DNA from: Oscillospiraceae bacterium | GTDB lineage: Bacteria; Bacillota_A; Clostridia; Oscillospirales; Oscillospiraceae | DNA: 5,698 bases | NCBI GenBank assembly: GCA_017516785.1 | Contig: JAFXAV010000078.1 | Span: forward strand, 1-5,698 | Direction: 5' to 3' | Shown: in pieces, positions 1 through 5,552 of the stretch | Numbering within the stretch: the first letter of the stretch is position 1 | Layout of the letters: the number at the start of each line of letters is the position of its first letter | Position numbers and translations under genes: made by a program | Notes under the pieces: model-generated | The model's database searches: none | What the model was told of the DNA's origin: nothing | What the model saw: the letters and a program-made list of their open reading frames with translations, nothing else

Positions 1-166
1 CATGTCCGGCAAGGGCGGCGATACCATCCTGCGGGTCACCAACGAGATCCTGGCAGAAGAGTATCCCGAACTGGCAGCAAAGTGCTGCGTCACTCTGCCC
101 GACGAGAAGATGCGCCGTGTTGGCCAGGCTGTGGCTGCTGCCAGCCTGCCTGAGCTGAAGAAGTAA
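1..166 (+). CDS. C-terminal end of an unidentified protein (partial)
   Basis: An open frame enters from the left edge (first complete codon at 2) and ends at TAA 164-166, giving 54 visible residues. The ATG at 2-4 is probably an internal Met: no upstream sequence is available to test for a ribosome binding site. The visible part is charged and helical-looking, with SGKGGDTILRVTNEI near its start, LPDEKMRRVGQAVAAASL towards its end, and a terminal KK. It has no membrane segment. I do not recognise the family. The position directly upstream of nagA would suit an amino-sugar enzyme such as a GlcN-6-P deaminase or a sugar-phosphate isomerase, but I see no residue pattern that shows this. Codon use (C/G-ending) matches the rest of the window. 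The frame is followed at once by a hairpin terminator, so this is a natural gene end and not a frameshift. Confidence 0.75.
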   Translation, partial: MSGKGGDTILRVTNEILAEEYPELAAKCCVTLPDEKMRRVGQAVAAASLPELKK

Positions 167-175
167 GAGTCCCAC

Positions 176-204
176 AAGAGGCAGCGTTTCCGCTGCCTCT
201 TTTT
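176..204 (+). terminator. Intrinsic terminator between the partial gene and nagA
   Basis: A perfect 11-bp stem (176-186 with 191-201, core GAGGCAGCG/CGCTGCCTC) closes a TTTC tetraloop and runs straight into a T tract ending at 204. It starts 10 nt after the upstream stop codon. The minus strand has no matching T tail, so it acts on plus-strand transcripts. The nagA ribosome binding site begins only 6 nt after the T tract. Confidence 0.85.
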
Positions 205-224
205 GTCTGAAAGGAGTTAATTTC

Positions 225-1358
225 ATGTTCTACAAAAATGCCAGAATTTACGGCGCTGACCACCAGTTCCACATGGGCGCCTTTGAAGTCACCGAGGAGG
301 GCAAGTTTGGCATCGTCCTGGGTGAAGTTCCCGAATACGCCATTGACCTGGAAGGCGCCACCGTCATTCCCGGTCTGATTGAAGTCCACAGCCACGGCAA
401 CTCCGGCTACGACTTCTCCGACGGCGATTACGAAGGCCTGAAGAAGATGGCCCAGTACTATCTCAGCTGCGGTGTCACCTCCTTCGCTCCCGCCTCCATG
501 ACCCTGCCCTACGATATCCTCGAAAAGGCATTCGCTACCGGCGCCCGCCTGGCAGAAGAGAAGCCTGAAGGCTGCTCCCGCATCCGCGGCATTCAGATGG
601 AAGGCCCCTACTTCTCCTACAAAAAGCGCGGTGCCCAGAACGCCGACTACCTGAAGGAGCCTGATTTTGAAGGCTTCAAGAAGCTGTTCGAAGGCTGCGG
701 CGGTCTGGTGAGAATCGTGGACATCGCTCCCGAGCTGCCCGGCGCTGCTGAATTCGTCAAGCAGGCAAGCAAGCTCTGCACTGTCTCCGTCGCCCACACC
801 GACTCTGACTATGAGCATGCCCGGGCTGCTTTCTCCGCCGGCGCCACCCATCTGACTCACCTCTATAACGCCATGCCCGGTATCAATCACCGGAACCCCG
901 GTGTCATTCCCGCCGCTGTGGAATGCCCCAGTGTCCGCGCCGAAATCATCTGCGACGGTCTGCACATCCATCCCGCCTGCATCCGTCTGGCCTTCTCCAT
1001 GTTCGGCGGCGAGCGCATGATCGTGGTCTCCGACTCCGGCCGCTGCGCCGGTCAGTCCGAGGGTTACCAGTTCGATCTGGGCGGCCAGATGGCTGAAATC
1101 CGCGGCGGTGTTGCCAAGCTGGTTGGCTCCGACACCATCGCCTGCTCCGCCACCAACATGTGGCAGTGCCTGGTCAACTGCATCTCCTTCGGCATCAAGG
1201 AAGAGGATGTGGTCCGCGCCTGCACCTACAACCCCGCCTGCGCTCTGGGCGTTCAGAACGAGGTCGGCTCCATTGCCACCGGCAAGCAGGCAGACTTCAT
1301 CATCTGCAGCCCCGACTATGCCAAGAAGCGTGTCTTCCTGGCAGGCAAGGAAATCTGA
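225..1358 (+). CDS. nagA: N-acetylglucosamine-6-phosphate deacetylase
   Basis: A cytoplasmic amidohydrolase-superfamily enzyme that converts GlcNAc-6-phosphate to GlcN-6-phosphate and acetate in amino-sugar and cell-wall recycling. The 377 residues match the family's usual length. Visible in order: a short N-terminal beta part; IPGLIEVHSHG with metal-ligand pair H55/H57; MEGPYFSYKKRGAQN with metal-ligand E126; VAHTDSD with H191; ATHLTHLYNAMP, whose H212 matches the family THLYNAM histidine; CDGLHIHP with H247; and VVSDSGRCAG with D270 at the catalytic acid/base position. The C-terminal GSIATGKQADFII strand is also standard for the family. The HxH motif resembles the Bacillus-type two-metal enzyme and not the E. 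coli type, which lacks it. The start is set by AAAGGAG at 210-216, 8 nt before the ATG. There is almost no room for a private promoter after the upstream terminator, so expression probably relies on readthrough or on a promoter inside the preceding gene. A hairpin terminator follows the stop by 10 nt. Confidence 0.95.
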   Translation: MFYKNARIYGADHQFHMGAFEVTEEGKFGIVLGEVPEYAIDLEGATVIPGLIEVHSHGNSGYDFSDGDYEGLKKMAQYYLSCGVTSFAPASMTLPYDILEKAFATGARLAEEKPEGCSRIRGIQMEGPYFSYKKRGAQNADYLKEPDFEGFKKLFEGCGGLVRIVDIAPELPGAAEFVKQASKLCTVSVAHTDSDYEHARAAFSAGATHLTHLYNAMPGINHRNPGVIPAAVECPSVRAEIICDGLHIHPACIRLAFSMFGGERMIVVSDSGRCAGQSEGYQFDLGGQMAEIRGGVAKLVGSDTIACSATNMWQCLVNCISFGIKEEDVVRACTYNPACALGVQNEVGSIATGKQADFIICSPDYAKKRVFLAGKEI

Positions 1359-1368
1359 ATCTGATAGG

Positions 1369-1399
1369 AAAAGCGCGGGGACTTGTCCCCGCGCTTTTT
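1369..1399 (+). terminator. Intrinsic terminator of nagA
   Basis: A perfect 13-bp stem (1369-1381 with 1386-1398) with a nine-base GC-rich core, GCGCGGGGA against TCCCCGCGC, a CTTG tetraloop and T residues 1395-1399. The run of A residues at 1369-1372 gives the minus strand a short T tail too, but no minus-strand gene reads into it. It separates nagA from the repeat and from the MATE gene. Confidence 0.9.
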
Positions 1400-1411
1400 C
1401 TATGCTATGAT
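1383..1411 (+). promoter_or_regulatory. Candidate sigma-70-type promoter for the MATE gene
   Basis: TTGTCC (1383-1388, 4 of 6 matches to TTGACA) and TATGAT (1406-1411, 5 of 6 matches to TATAAT) are separated by exactly 17 nt. A TGC directly before the -10 box forms an extended -10 motif. The -35 box lies in the loop and right arm of the nagA terminator. Transcription would start near 1417-1419, at the left end of the repeat, so the whole repeat would form a leader of about 220 nt. This is the best promoter-like pair I found between the nagA terminator and the MATE start. It is a match by eye only. Confidence 0.45.
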
Positions 1412-1416
1412 GTAAC

Positions 1417-1618
1417 TTACAGTTTGTCGAGCCGTTCGGTTGCGAAGCCGCCCTTGGCCCCCTCTTTGAGGGGGCTGGCAAAAATCTCTGATTTTTGACT
1501 GGGGGAGTGTCGTAAAGTCGATAGGACACTCCCTCCGTCAGCCCTTTGGGGCTGCCACCTCCCTCAGAGAGGGAGGCAAGTGGTGCGGTGCAAACTCACA
1601 GACAAACTGTAATTTGAC
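1417..1618 (+). repeat. MITE-like structured dispersed repeat, copy 1 (complete)
   Basis: It is bounded by 12-bp perfect terminal inverted repeats, TTACAGTTTGTC (1417-1428) and GACAAACTGTAA (1601-1612). Similarity to copy 2 continues to 1618. Inside is a chain of hairpins: 1457-1464/1468-1475 (GCCCCCTC, loop TTT); 1479-1486/1490-1497 (CAAAAATC, loop TCT); 1496-1511/1525-1540 (16 positions with one mismatch and one G-T pair, 13-nt loop); 1540-1544/1549-1553 (AGCCC, loop TTTG); and 1558-1565/1569-1576 (CCTCCCTC, loop AGA). There is no open frame of note and no transposase, so it would be non-autonomous. I find no clear target-site duplication. Positions 1472-1618 match the inverse of 5553-5698 at 142 of 147 aligned columns. 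It fills nearly the whole gap between nagA and the MATE gene. Confidence 0.88.
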
Positions 1619-1627
1619 AACTTCCCC

Positions 1628-1633
1628 AGGAGG
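1628..1633 (+). promoter_or_regulatory. Ribosome binding site that fixes the MATE start
   Basis: A perfect AGGAGG lies 7 nt before ATG 1641. The in-frame TTG at 1614 is upstream of this site, inside the end of the repeat, and has no site of its own, so translation is assigned to 1641. Confidence 0.85.
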
Positions 1634-1640
1634 TTTCCTC

Positions 1641-3023
1641 ATGCTTCAGAAATTCATCGGAGACCGTGCCTTTATCCGCCGGGTACTGGCGGTGGCACTG
1701 CCGATTATGGTTCAGAATGCCATTACCAATTTCGTATCCCTGCTGGATAACGTGATGGTGGGTCAGGTGGGCACCGCCCCCATGAGCGGCGTTTCCATCG
1801 TCAACGGCATCTTGTTCGTTTTCAACATGTGTGTTTTCGGCGCGGTGTCCGGCCCTGGCATCTTCACCGCCCAGTTCTTCGGCAGTCAGGATCACGAAGG
1901 CATCCGCCATACCTTCCGGTTCAAGCTGCTGATTGTCTCTTCCCTGGCATTCGTTGGTCTTGCGGTATTTTATTTCGGCGGTGGCTGGCTCATTGACCTG
2001 TATCTTCAGGGCGAAGGCGACATCACCGCCATCGAAGCCACCCGTGGCTATGCCATGGAATACCTGCAGATCATGCTCATCGGCATGATTCCCTTCGCTT
2101 TGACCAATGCCTATTCCGGCACTTTGCGTGAAACCGGCCAGACGGTGGTTCCCATGGTGGCCAGTGCTTCTGCTGTGACTGTAAACCTGAGCCTGAATTA
2201 TGTGCTGATTTTCGGTAAGCTGGGCCTGCCCGCCCTGGGCGCCAACGGCGCTGCCATCGCAACTGTTGTTTCCAGATTCGCAGAGCTGGCAGTGGTAGCC
2301 GGATGGACCCACCTCCACGCAAATAAGAATCCCTTCATCCGGGGAGCCTACCGCAGCTTCCGGATTCCCTGCAAGCTCTGCAAAGCCATGTGCCTGAAGG
2401 GCCTTCCCCTGCTGGTCAACGAATTCCTCTGGTCCTATGGCATGGCTTTCCTGAATCAGTGCTACTCCACCCTGGGTTACGACGTGGTAGGCGCCATGAA
2501 CATCACCCGGGTGTTGACGGATATCTCCAGTGTGGCATTCCTTGCCATGGGCGTGTCTGTGGGCATCATCGTGGGACAGCTGATGGGTTCCGGCGCTTCC
2601 GAAGCGGAAATCCGGGATGCAGACCGGAAAGTCATCACCATCGCGGTACTGGTCTGCTTCTTCTTCGGCAGCCTGATGGCAGCCGTCTCCGGTGTCTTCC
2701 CCCTGCTCTACGATACGGAAGCCTCGGTCCGCCATCTGGCCACACGGCTCATCTGGGTAGGCGCTGCCATCATGCCCTTCAATGCCTACACGACTTCTGC
2801 CTACTTCACCCTCCGCTCCGGCGGCAAGACCGCTGTTACCTTCCTCTTCGACAGCTGCTTTGTCTGGGTGGTCATCGCCCCGATTGCCTACTGCCTGAGC
2901 CATTTTTCGAGTCTTTCCATCGTCCCCATTTTCGCCATCTGCCAGGGTACCGACCTGATCAAATGCGTTCTGGGTTACTGGATGCTCAAAAAGGGCAGCT
3001 GGATTCAGAATCTCACCACATAA
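1641..3023 (+). CDS. MATE-family (NorM/DinF-type) multidrug efflux transporter
   Basis: A 460-residue polytopic membrane protein of the usual MATE size, with about 12 hydrophobic segments. MATE proteins exchange drugs or metabolites outward against Na+ or H+; the substrate and coupling ion cannot be read from this sequence. Family marks include ALPIMVQN at residues 19-26 in the first helix, SLLDNVMVGQVG at 33-44 with the conserved D36 and MVG, and YSGTLRETGQT (158-168) leading to VNLSLNYVLIFG (181-192), the typical RxxGxxxxP...N...IFG signature ending the N-terminal lobe. The second lobe repeats the pattern more loosely (for example NITRVLTDISSVAFLAMG). The protein ends with a short basic tail. 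The gene is monocistronic: a repeat and a candidate promoter lie upstream, and a bidirectional terminator lies 2 nt downstream of the stop. It converges on the MBOAT-DHHW operon, so a shared function with it is not implied by co-transcription. Confidence 0.92.
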   Translation: MLQKFIGDRAFIRRVLAVALPIMVQNAITNFVSLLDNVMVGQVGTAPMSGVSIVNGILFVFNMCVFGAVSGPGIFTAQFFGSQDHEGIRHTFRFKLLIVSSLAFVGLAVFYFGGGWLIDLYLQGEGDITAIEATRGYAMEYLQIMLIGMIPFALTNAYSGTLRETGQTVVPMVASASAVTVNLSLNYVLIFGKLGLPALGANGAAIATVVSRFAELAVVAGWTHLHANKNPFIRGAYRSFRIPCKLCKAMCLKGLPLLVNEFLWSYGMAFLNQCYSTLGYDVVGAMNITRVLTDISSVAFLAMGVSVGIIVGQLMGSGASEAEIRDADRKVITIAVLVCFFFGSLMAAVSGVFPLLYDTEASVRHLATRLIWVGAAIMPFNAYTTSAYFTLRSGGKTAVTFLFDSCFVWVVIAPIAYCLSHFSSLSIVPIFAICQGTDLIKCVLGYWMLKKGSWIQNLTT

Positions 3024-3025
3024 CA

Positions 3026-3053
3026 AAAATGCCACCCTTGCGGGTGGCATTTT
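3026..3053. terminator. Shared bidirectional terminator between convergent genes
   Basis: A perfect 12-bp stem (3026-3037 with 3042-3053, AAAATGCCACCC against GGGTGGCATTTT) closes a TTGC loop. The AT ends give a T-rich tail in both directions: TTTTCTT on plus, TTTTT on minus. It sits 2 nt from the MATE stop codon and 1 nt from the stop codon of the minus-strand DHHW gene, so one hairpin serves both. Confidence 0.88.
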
Positions 3054-3054
3054 C

Positions 3055-4140
3055 TTATTTCAGGGAATTGCTGTTGTTGAGAATCAGGGTGCTGTAGAGC
3101 ATCAGCACATCCTGACCATGGAAGTCCACGAAGTTCGATAGAAGATCTGCCGCAATATAGCGGGTATCCACCACCGTCACAGTAGCATAGTCCTTCAGCA
3201 GCAGCGGGATAATGCTGCTTCCGAAGGAATCCCGGAAGACGATCAGCTCTTTGTCCGTGGCAGCCGCGGGATTTTCGATGGTCAGCAGCGCAGCGGCGCC
3301 GGAAAGATACACATCATAAAGATCCTGGGCTTCCAGCTTCTCCATATCGTAAACGGAAGTCGTCTTGCCAGTTTCGTGGTTATAGACGGTGCAGCGGTCG
3401 AGAACATCATTTGTCATAACATACATAGGCTCCGGTTCCATTGGAAGGGCCGCCTGACCGTAGTAGACACCGTAGAAAGGCCGTTCGATGGTTTCCGGGG
3501 CAAGTTCCCATTCTTCAAAGGCCGCCACGCCCAGGGCCTCGCAGAGCCTCTGAGCCACATCCAGAATCTGTTCCTGCCGCCAGTGAGTGTCGGTGCGGTA
3601 GTAATCTTCAATATCCAGAAGACCGGAAATGTCCGCGAATTCTGCCCAGGGCATTCCTGTCTGAACAGCTTCAAACAGCGCCTCATAATCCATGGCGGGA
3701 TAGCCGTTTTCCTCTGCAAGATACAGACCCTTATCGGGCACCACAGTCATAACCACCTTGCTGTCCTGCAGGTACTTTTCATAGATGGAGTTGAACTTAT
3801 CCACCGCATTGGAAACGGAACCCTGATTCAAAGGATATTCCAGCTTGGCGGCATAGCCGTTGGCAACGTAGATGTCGTTGTTGTCCTTCTGACCCAGCAC
3901 ATTGTAGTGGAACAGCGCCTTCATCTGCCGGAAAGTATCCCGCAGGGGGAACTGGTCCAGGGTGTAGTCCTCGAAATCCGTCATAAACTTGCCGCCAAGG
4001 ACAGTTTCCAGAGAAACCTCCGGGAACTGGGCAAGCTTCCGGCGTTCAGACTCCGAAATGTCCTCCGCCGGAGAAAACCAGGCAAGACCCGTCAGCGCAA
4101 GCCACAGGGCCGCCAGAATGATCACATTCACTTTTTTCAT
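3055..4140 (-). CDS. DHHW-family / AlgX-AlgJ-like SGNH-type protein (glycan O-acetylation partner)
   Basis: A 361-residue protein with an N-terminal signal anchor (MKKVN followed by a hydrophobic stretch, about residues 5-22), so the bulk should lie outside the membrane. The DHHW-type N-terminus is clear: SESERRKLAQFPE (29-41) and DQFPLRD (62-68). The AlgX/AlgJ-like active site is also present: YRTDTHW at 181-187 supplies D184 and H186, and FRDSFGSS supplies the candidate nucleophile S305. In alginate O-acetylation such proteins take acetyl groups delivered across the membrane by an MBOAT partner and place them on the polymer. Here the partner is the gene directly upstream, 12 nt away, with the G-rich gap serving as ribosome binding site; translational coupling is likely. 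The polymer is unknown, and alginate itself is unlikely in a Firmicute. A carbohydrate esterase activity is the main alternative. The gene ends 1 nt from a shared terminator. Confidence 0.85.
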   Translation of the reverse strand: MKKVNVIILAALWLALTGLAWFSPAEDISESERRKLAQFPEVSLETVLGGKFMTDFEDYTLDQFPLRDTFRQMKALFHYNVLGQKDNNDIYVANGYAAKLEYPLNQGSVSNAVDKFNSIYEKYLQDSKVVMTVVPDKGLYLAEENGYPAMDYEALFEAVQTGMPWAEFADISGLLDIEDYYRTDTHWRQEQILDVAQRLCEALGVAAFEEWELAPETIERPFYGVYYGQAALPMEPEPMYVMTNDVLDRCTVYNHETGKTTSVYDMEKLEAQDLYDVYLSGAAALLTIENPAAATDKELIVFRDSFGSSIIPLLLKDYATVTVVDTRYIAADLLSNFVDFHGQDVLMLYSTLILNNSNSLK

Positions 4141-4152
4141 TCCGCCACCCCC

Positions 4153-5535
4153 TTAGAATCTAAAATACAGGAAGGGATTGAAAGACCCATCCACCAGATA
4201 TGCCGTGCAAACAAGAAGCAGAGCGGCCATGGCAAGAGGTTCCAGAACCGCAGCAGCCTTCGCAGGAATCTTCTGGGCCAGGGTCTTCACCACAGGGGTG
4301 GAACCCACAAATCCCAGGAGGAATACCACCGCATAGCTGCGCAGATAATAGAGGGTCTCCTCCGTCACAAAGGGAACGCCGCCGAAGCCGAAGAGGCCAG
4401 CAATATCCCCTGCCGCCTGGGTAATATCCACCGCATTGAACAGCACAAAGCTCACCAGCACCGCCAGCAGCACGTAGAACCGCCGCGCCAGGCTGGGAAG
4501 CTTCTGCAGAGCGGGAACCCATTTTTCAATCAGCAGCAGCGCTGCAAACATCAGGCCCCACAGAACAAAATTCCAGCTGGCACCGTGCCAGAGACCGGTG
4601 AGCATCCAGACCACCAGAATGTTCAGCACCCAGCGCTCTCTTCTGACCCGGTTGCCGCCCATGGGGATGTACACATAGTCCCGGAACCAGGAACCCAGGC
4701 TCATGTGCCACCGCCGCCAGAATTCGGTGACGGATTTGGAAAGGTAGGGATAGTTGAAATTCTCGATGAAGTGGAAGCCAAAAATCCGACCGAGGCCAAT
4801 GGCCATATCGGAATAACCGGAGAAGTCAAAGTAGATGTGCAGCATAAAGGCCACGCCGTACATCCAGTAAAACACCACGGACTTTTCACCCGAGGCCCGA
4901 AAAATTTCCGTCAGCTGGCCCAATTGGTTGGCCAGCAGCACCTTTTTACCAAGACCCACCAGAAAACGACGGGCGCCGTTGGAGGCATCCTCCCAGGTGG
5001 TGGTGCGGTTTTCCAGCTCCCGGGCAATGTCCGCATATCGGACGATGGGGCCCGCAATCAGCTGGGGGAACAGGGCAACATAAGCGCCGAAGGAGATGGG
5101 ATTCTTCTGGGCAGGTACATTGCCCCGGTACACATCCACGGCATAGCTCATGCACTGGAAGGTGTAGAAACTGATGCCGATGGGCAGCGCCAGCTTCAGA
5201 AGGGGCAGATTCAGACCGGTAACAGCTGCGATACTGCCGATGAAAAAGTCTGCATACTTAAAGACCGTCAGCAGCAGAACGCCGATGATGACGGACACCA
5301 CCAGCCACAGCTTTCTGGCTTTGTCAGTCTTTGCATATCCAATAGCAAGGCCGCAGCCATAGAAAGACAGGATGGCAGCAATCATCAGAACGACGTACTT
5401 CGGTTCGCCCCAGCCGTAGAAAAACAGGCTGGTAAACAGCAGCACCGCGTTTTTAAGGCACTTAGGCACCAGAAAATACAGAACCAGCACCACCGCCAGA
5501 AAATAATATAAAAATGGAATACTTGAAAAGAGCAT
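4153..5535 (-). CDS. AlgI/DltB-like MBOAT membrane-bound O-acyltransferase
   Basis: A 460-residue multi-pass membrane enzyme that passes acyl groups, usually acetyl from a cytoplasmic donor, to an extracytoplasmic acceptor. The N-terminus MLFSSIPFLYYF is the classic AlgI-type opening. Other AlgI-family blocks follow: PIGISFYTFQ (118-127), ALFPQLIAGPIVRY (154-167), DFSGYSDMAIG (237-247), NYPYLSKSVTEFWRRWHMSL (261-280, with H277), FRDYVYIPMGGNR (284-296) and LTGLWHGASWNFVLWG (312-327), where H317 is the invariant MBOAT histidine. Length is normal for AlgI and the motifs are intact, so the enzyme should be active. The start is supported by GAGGA at 5543-5547, 7 nt from the ATG. It is the first gene of a two-gene operon with the DHHW protein. 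The inverted repeat copy ends 17 nt before its start codon; the promoter must lie in that repeat or beyond the window. AlgI is a better match than DltB because of the DHHW partner and the absence of dltA, dltC or dltD nearby. Confidence 0.92.
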   Translation of the reverse strand: MLFSSIPFLYYFLAVVLVLYFLVPKCLKNAVLLFTSLFFYGWGEPKYVVLMIAAILSFYGCGLAIGYAKTDKARKLWLVVSVIIGVLLLTVFKYADFFIGSIAAVTGLNLPLLKLALPIGISFYTFQCMSYAVDVYRGNVPAQKNPISFGAYVALFPQLIAGPIVRYADIARELENRTTTWEDASNGARRFLVGLGKKVLLANQLGQLTEIFRASGEKSVVFYWMYGVAFMLHIYFDFSGYSDMAIGLGRIFGFHFIENFNYPYLSKSVTEFWRRWHMSLGSWFRDYVYIPMGGNRVRRERWVLNILVVWMLTGLWHGASWNFVLWGLMFAALLLIEKWVPALQKLPSLARRFYVLLAVLVSFVLFNAVDITQAAGDIAGLFGFGGVPFVTEETLYYLRSYAVVFLLGFVGSTPVVKTLAQKIPAKAAAVLEPLAMAALLLVCTAYLVDGSFNPFLYFRF

Positions 5536-5552
5536 AAGATGTTCCTCAAATG

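Noticed and set aside
90..1529. Long minus-strand open frame opposite nagA
   Set aside because: Its translation is a Gly/Ala/Asp-rich low-complexity shadow that crosses two plus-strand terminators and part of the repeat. nagA on the other strand is unambiguous.
1457..1576. Hairpins in the repeat as intrinsic terminators or a CRISPR array
   Set aside because: None of the GC-rich stems is followed by a T tract on either strand. The hairpins differ from one another and are not equal repeats separated by unique spacers.
1614..1619. TTGACA as a -35 box for the MATE gene
   Set aside because: A -10 box at normal spacing would fall at about 1637-1642, over the start codon, where the sequence does not fit. 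Copy 2 lacks the final A, so the match arises from the junction.
1614..1640. TTG at 1614 as an upstream start of the MATE gene
   Set aside because: It lies within the end of the repeat, has no ribosome binding site, and would add nine residues not expected in the family. A perfect AGGAGG precedes ATG 1641.
1596..3050. Long minus-strand open frame opposite the MATE gene
   Set aside because: The translation is rich in Gly, His and Asp without membrane segments or a family match. It overlaps the shared terminator and the repeat end. The MATE frame is clearly the coding one.
3376..5511. Very long plus-strand open frame (711 codons) antisense to the MBOAT and DHHW genes
   Set aside because: It is rich in His, Gln and Arg and low in hydrophobic structure, as expected of the complement of GC-rich codons, and matches no family. 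The minus-strand frames carry clear motifs and proper ribosome binding sites.
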